Shown here one piece after another: positions 62,486 to 64,000 of a stretch of 64,000 bases of DNA. Under the pieces are notes generated by a model. The model was not told where the DNA came from. It saw only the letters and a program-made list of their open reading frames with translations, and searched no databases. The DNA comes from Bacillus multifaciens (GTDB lineage: Bacteria; Bacillota; Bacilli; Bacillales; Bacillaceae_G). Made by a program: the position numbers and the translations under genes. The stretch covers positions 16,043 through 80,042 of the forward strand of contig NZ_JAVBXD010000022.1 in NCBI RefSeq assembly GCF_030756675.1. Reading direction: 5' to 3'. How positions within the stretch are numbered: position 1 is the first letter of the stretch; each line of letters opens with the position of its first letter.

Positions 62486-63877
62486 ATGGATGCAGCTGTG
62501 AAGTTAAACAAAGCTGAAGAACAACAATCACCAAAGAAACATCCTCCGGGATTATATTTGTTGTTCTTTACAGAAATGTGGGAAAGATTTAGCTACTACG
62601 GAATGCGTAGTCTTTTAGTTCTATATTTAACGACTGCAGTTGTTGGCGGTGGATTAGGGTTTGACAAGGCATCCGCTGTACAACTTTATGGTACATTTAC
62701 AATGCTCGTATATTTCACACCAATTATTGGTGGTTGGTTAACTGACCACTTTATCACAAAACGCCATGCGATTACTATTGGTGGTATCATCATGGCAATT
62801 GGTAACTTTGTTCTTTTCTCAATGAATACATCAACTGGCCTTTATTTAGGATTAGGATTATTAATTATCGGTAATGGATTTTTCAAACCAAATATTTCAA
62901 CTCTTGTAGGTTCACTTTACGGTGAAAATGATAAACGCCGTGACTCTGCTTTCACAATTTTCTACATGGGTATTAACTTAGGCGCTTTAATTGCACCGTT
63001 ACTTTGTGGTTTCTTAGCAGAAGACTTCTTTACATCAACTGTTAACGGCGTTATGGTAAAAGGATACAAATACGGCTTCTTAGTTGCTTGTATTGGTATG
63101 ATTATTGGTCAAGTTCTCTTTAACTTACTAGCTAAACGTTATCTTGGTGATATCGGAACAACAGTTGTTGGTAAAAAGTCAAAAGATAGCACTGCAAAAG
63201 TGATTGAGAAAAAACCTTTAACAAAACAAGAGAAAAACCGCACTTGGGCAATTATTATTTTAACTTGCTTCGTTGTCTTCTTCTGGGCAGGCTTCGAACA
63301 AGCAGGTAGTTCTTTAACTCTTTATACAGATAAATTCGTTGATCGTACGATTTTCGGATGGGAAATGCCAACTTCTTGGTTCCAATCTGTTAACCCATTG
63401 TTTATCGTTTTATTAGCACCAGTTGTTTCTGCGTTATGGGTAAAACTTTCTAAAACAAAAAATGGCGATTTAAAAATCCCAACAAAAATGGCATTTGGTA
63501 TGATTCTATTAGGAATCGGTTACCTTGTATTAACATTAGCAGTTCTAAAAACAGGTAGTGATGAAGCTCATATTGCTGCAAAAGCAAACTTATTGTTCAT
63601 CGTTATCACGTATGTATTCCATACAATTGGTGAGCTATTCTTATCACCAATCGGTTTATCTATGGTAAGTGCAATTGCTCCTGTAAAGTTAGCTTCTTTA
63701 TTAATGGGCGTATGGATGGCTGGTACTGGATGTGCAAACAAACTAGCTGGTATCTTAGCTGCTTACACACAATCATTAGGCTATTTAGAAGTATTCTCAA
63801 GCATCGGTATTATCGTTATTGTATTAGGCTTAATCCTTCTTATGTTCTCTAAAAAAATTGCACATATGATGGAATAA
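62486..63877 (+). CDS. dtpT: Di-/tripeptide:proton symporter, POT family (second copy)
   Basis: A 463-residue POT transporter closely similar to the 14889-16274 protein over the whole length (FTEMWERFSYYGMRSLLVLYLT, GNGFFKPNISTLVGSLYGEND, FWAGFEQAGSSLTLYTDKFVD). The ATG at 62486 is chosen since AGGAGG is too close to the ATG at 62480. It brings in peptides with protons. The copies differ mainly in the loop after residue 230, where this one has Lys-rich KKSKDSTAKVIEKK. The symbol could apply to either copy. Confidence 0.92.
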   Translation: MDAAVKLNKAEEQQSPKKHPPGLYLLFFTEMWERFSYYGMRSLLVLYLTTAVVGGGLGFDKASAVQLYGTFTMLVYFTPIIGGWLTDHFITKRHAITIGGIIMAIGNFVLFSMNTSTGLYLGLGLLIIGNGFFKPNISTLVGSLYGENDKRRDSAFTIFYMGINLGALIAPLLCGFLAEDFFTSTVNGVMVKGYKYGFLVACIGMIIGQVLFNLLAKRYLGDIGTTVVGKKSKDSTAKVIEKKPLTKQEKNRTWAIIILTCFVVFFWAGFEQAGSSLTLYTDKFVDRTIFGWEMPTSWFQSVNPLFIVLLAPVVSALWVKLSKTKNGDLKIPTKMAFGMILLGIGYLVLTLAVLKTGSDEAHIAAKANLLFIVITYVFHTIGELFLSPIGLSMVSAIAPVKLASLLMGVWMAGTGCANKLAGILAAYTQSLGYLEVFSSIGIIVIVLGLILLMFSKKIAHMME

Positions 63878-63879
63878 AG

Positions 63880-63908
63880 AAAAAGCGGAGAGATTTCTCC
63901 GCTTTTTT
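63880..63908 (+). terminator. Terminator after second POT gene
   Basis: AAAAGCGGAGA / TCTCCGCTTTT stem followed by TT. Confidence 0.9.
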
Positions 63909-63932
63909 CACTTTGTTGAAAAAAGATTATGT

Positions 63933-63969
63933 CAAAGAAAATGCCAAATTTTTTTGGCATTTTCTTTGA
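63933..63969. terminator. Hairpin near window end, likely of a minus-strand gene outside
   Basis: CAAAGAAAATGCCAAA / TTTGGCATTTTCTTTG, a perfect 16-bp stem with a T-rich loop. It probably ends a converging gene beyond 64000. Confidence 0.6.
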
Positions 63970-64000
63970 TTTATATTTGTTTTATAAAGTAGTTTCTTCT

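Overview
The window is a low-GC Gram-positive chromosomal segment, almost certainly from a Bacillus cereus group member. The evidence is a qoxABCD quinol oxidase operon, a class A sortase with the catalytic numbering of the B. anthracis enzyme, many copies of a bcr1-like intergenic repeat, Firmicute ribosome binding sites with frequent GTG/TTG starts, and an immune inhibitor A relic. The sortase differs at many positions from the B. anthracis protein as I remember it, so a more distant member of the group is likely. No plasmid, prophage, rRNA, tRNA or CRISPR locus was seen.

Layout. 1-3.7 kb: qoxABCD (minus, qoxD cut by the window edge). 4-12.8 kb: an amino acid permease, a C39-like lipoprotein candidate, an ECF sigma/PadR/FtsW-HAAS operon, a PbuG-like purine permease and an AlaP/ProY-like permease. 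13-22.7 kb: a secreted GATase-like protein, a POT peptide transporter, sortase A behind a secreted beta-propeller protein, an XRE/membrane protein pair, a 3D-domain cell wall protein, a soluble chemoreceptor, and a c-di-AMP (ydaO-type) riboswitch before a small gene. 23-28 kb: MarR/MFS and XRE/membrane pairs, an MFS pump, then an internally deleted inhA relic with an IS200/IS605-like end. 28.5-31 kb: tal and a decayed ribose operon (rbsR and rbsC broken, rbsB reduced to its tail, rbsD/rbsA gone, rbsK intact). 31-44.4 kb: MarR/EmrB-type pump, permease/OsmC pair, a glutamine-type ABC importer with an AgcS symporter, an APH-family kinase, and divergent MFS/LysR genes. 44.7-46.4 kb: an APC transporter behind a leader peptide with four His codons and a terminator, which looks like a ribosome-mediated attenuator. 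46.4-52 kb: an exosortase G (XrtG) cassette with its putative Firmicu-CTERM substrate. 52-59.7 kb: cardiolipin synthase, a MoxR/VWA pair, and kbl-tdh for threonine catabolism with a cre-like site. 60-62.1 kb: three broken genes (a methyltransferase and a divergent iron-uptake pair joined by one deletion). 62.5-63.9 kb: a second POT transporter.

The common theme is nutrient uptake (peptides, amino acids, purines, glutamine) plus envelope functions. Two small mobile repeat families shape the intergenic DNA. Family A (bcr1-like, ten copies) ends in TATATAAA/TTTATATA. Family B (eight copies or remnants, about 148 bp when full length) is flanked by ATAA and usually sits exactly between a stop codon and the gene's own terminator. 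The most interesting leads are the His-codon attenuator, the XrtG cassette, the c-di-AMP riboswitch with an unexpected target, the ECF/PadR/HAAS-FtsW operon, and the cluster of lineage-specific gene losses.
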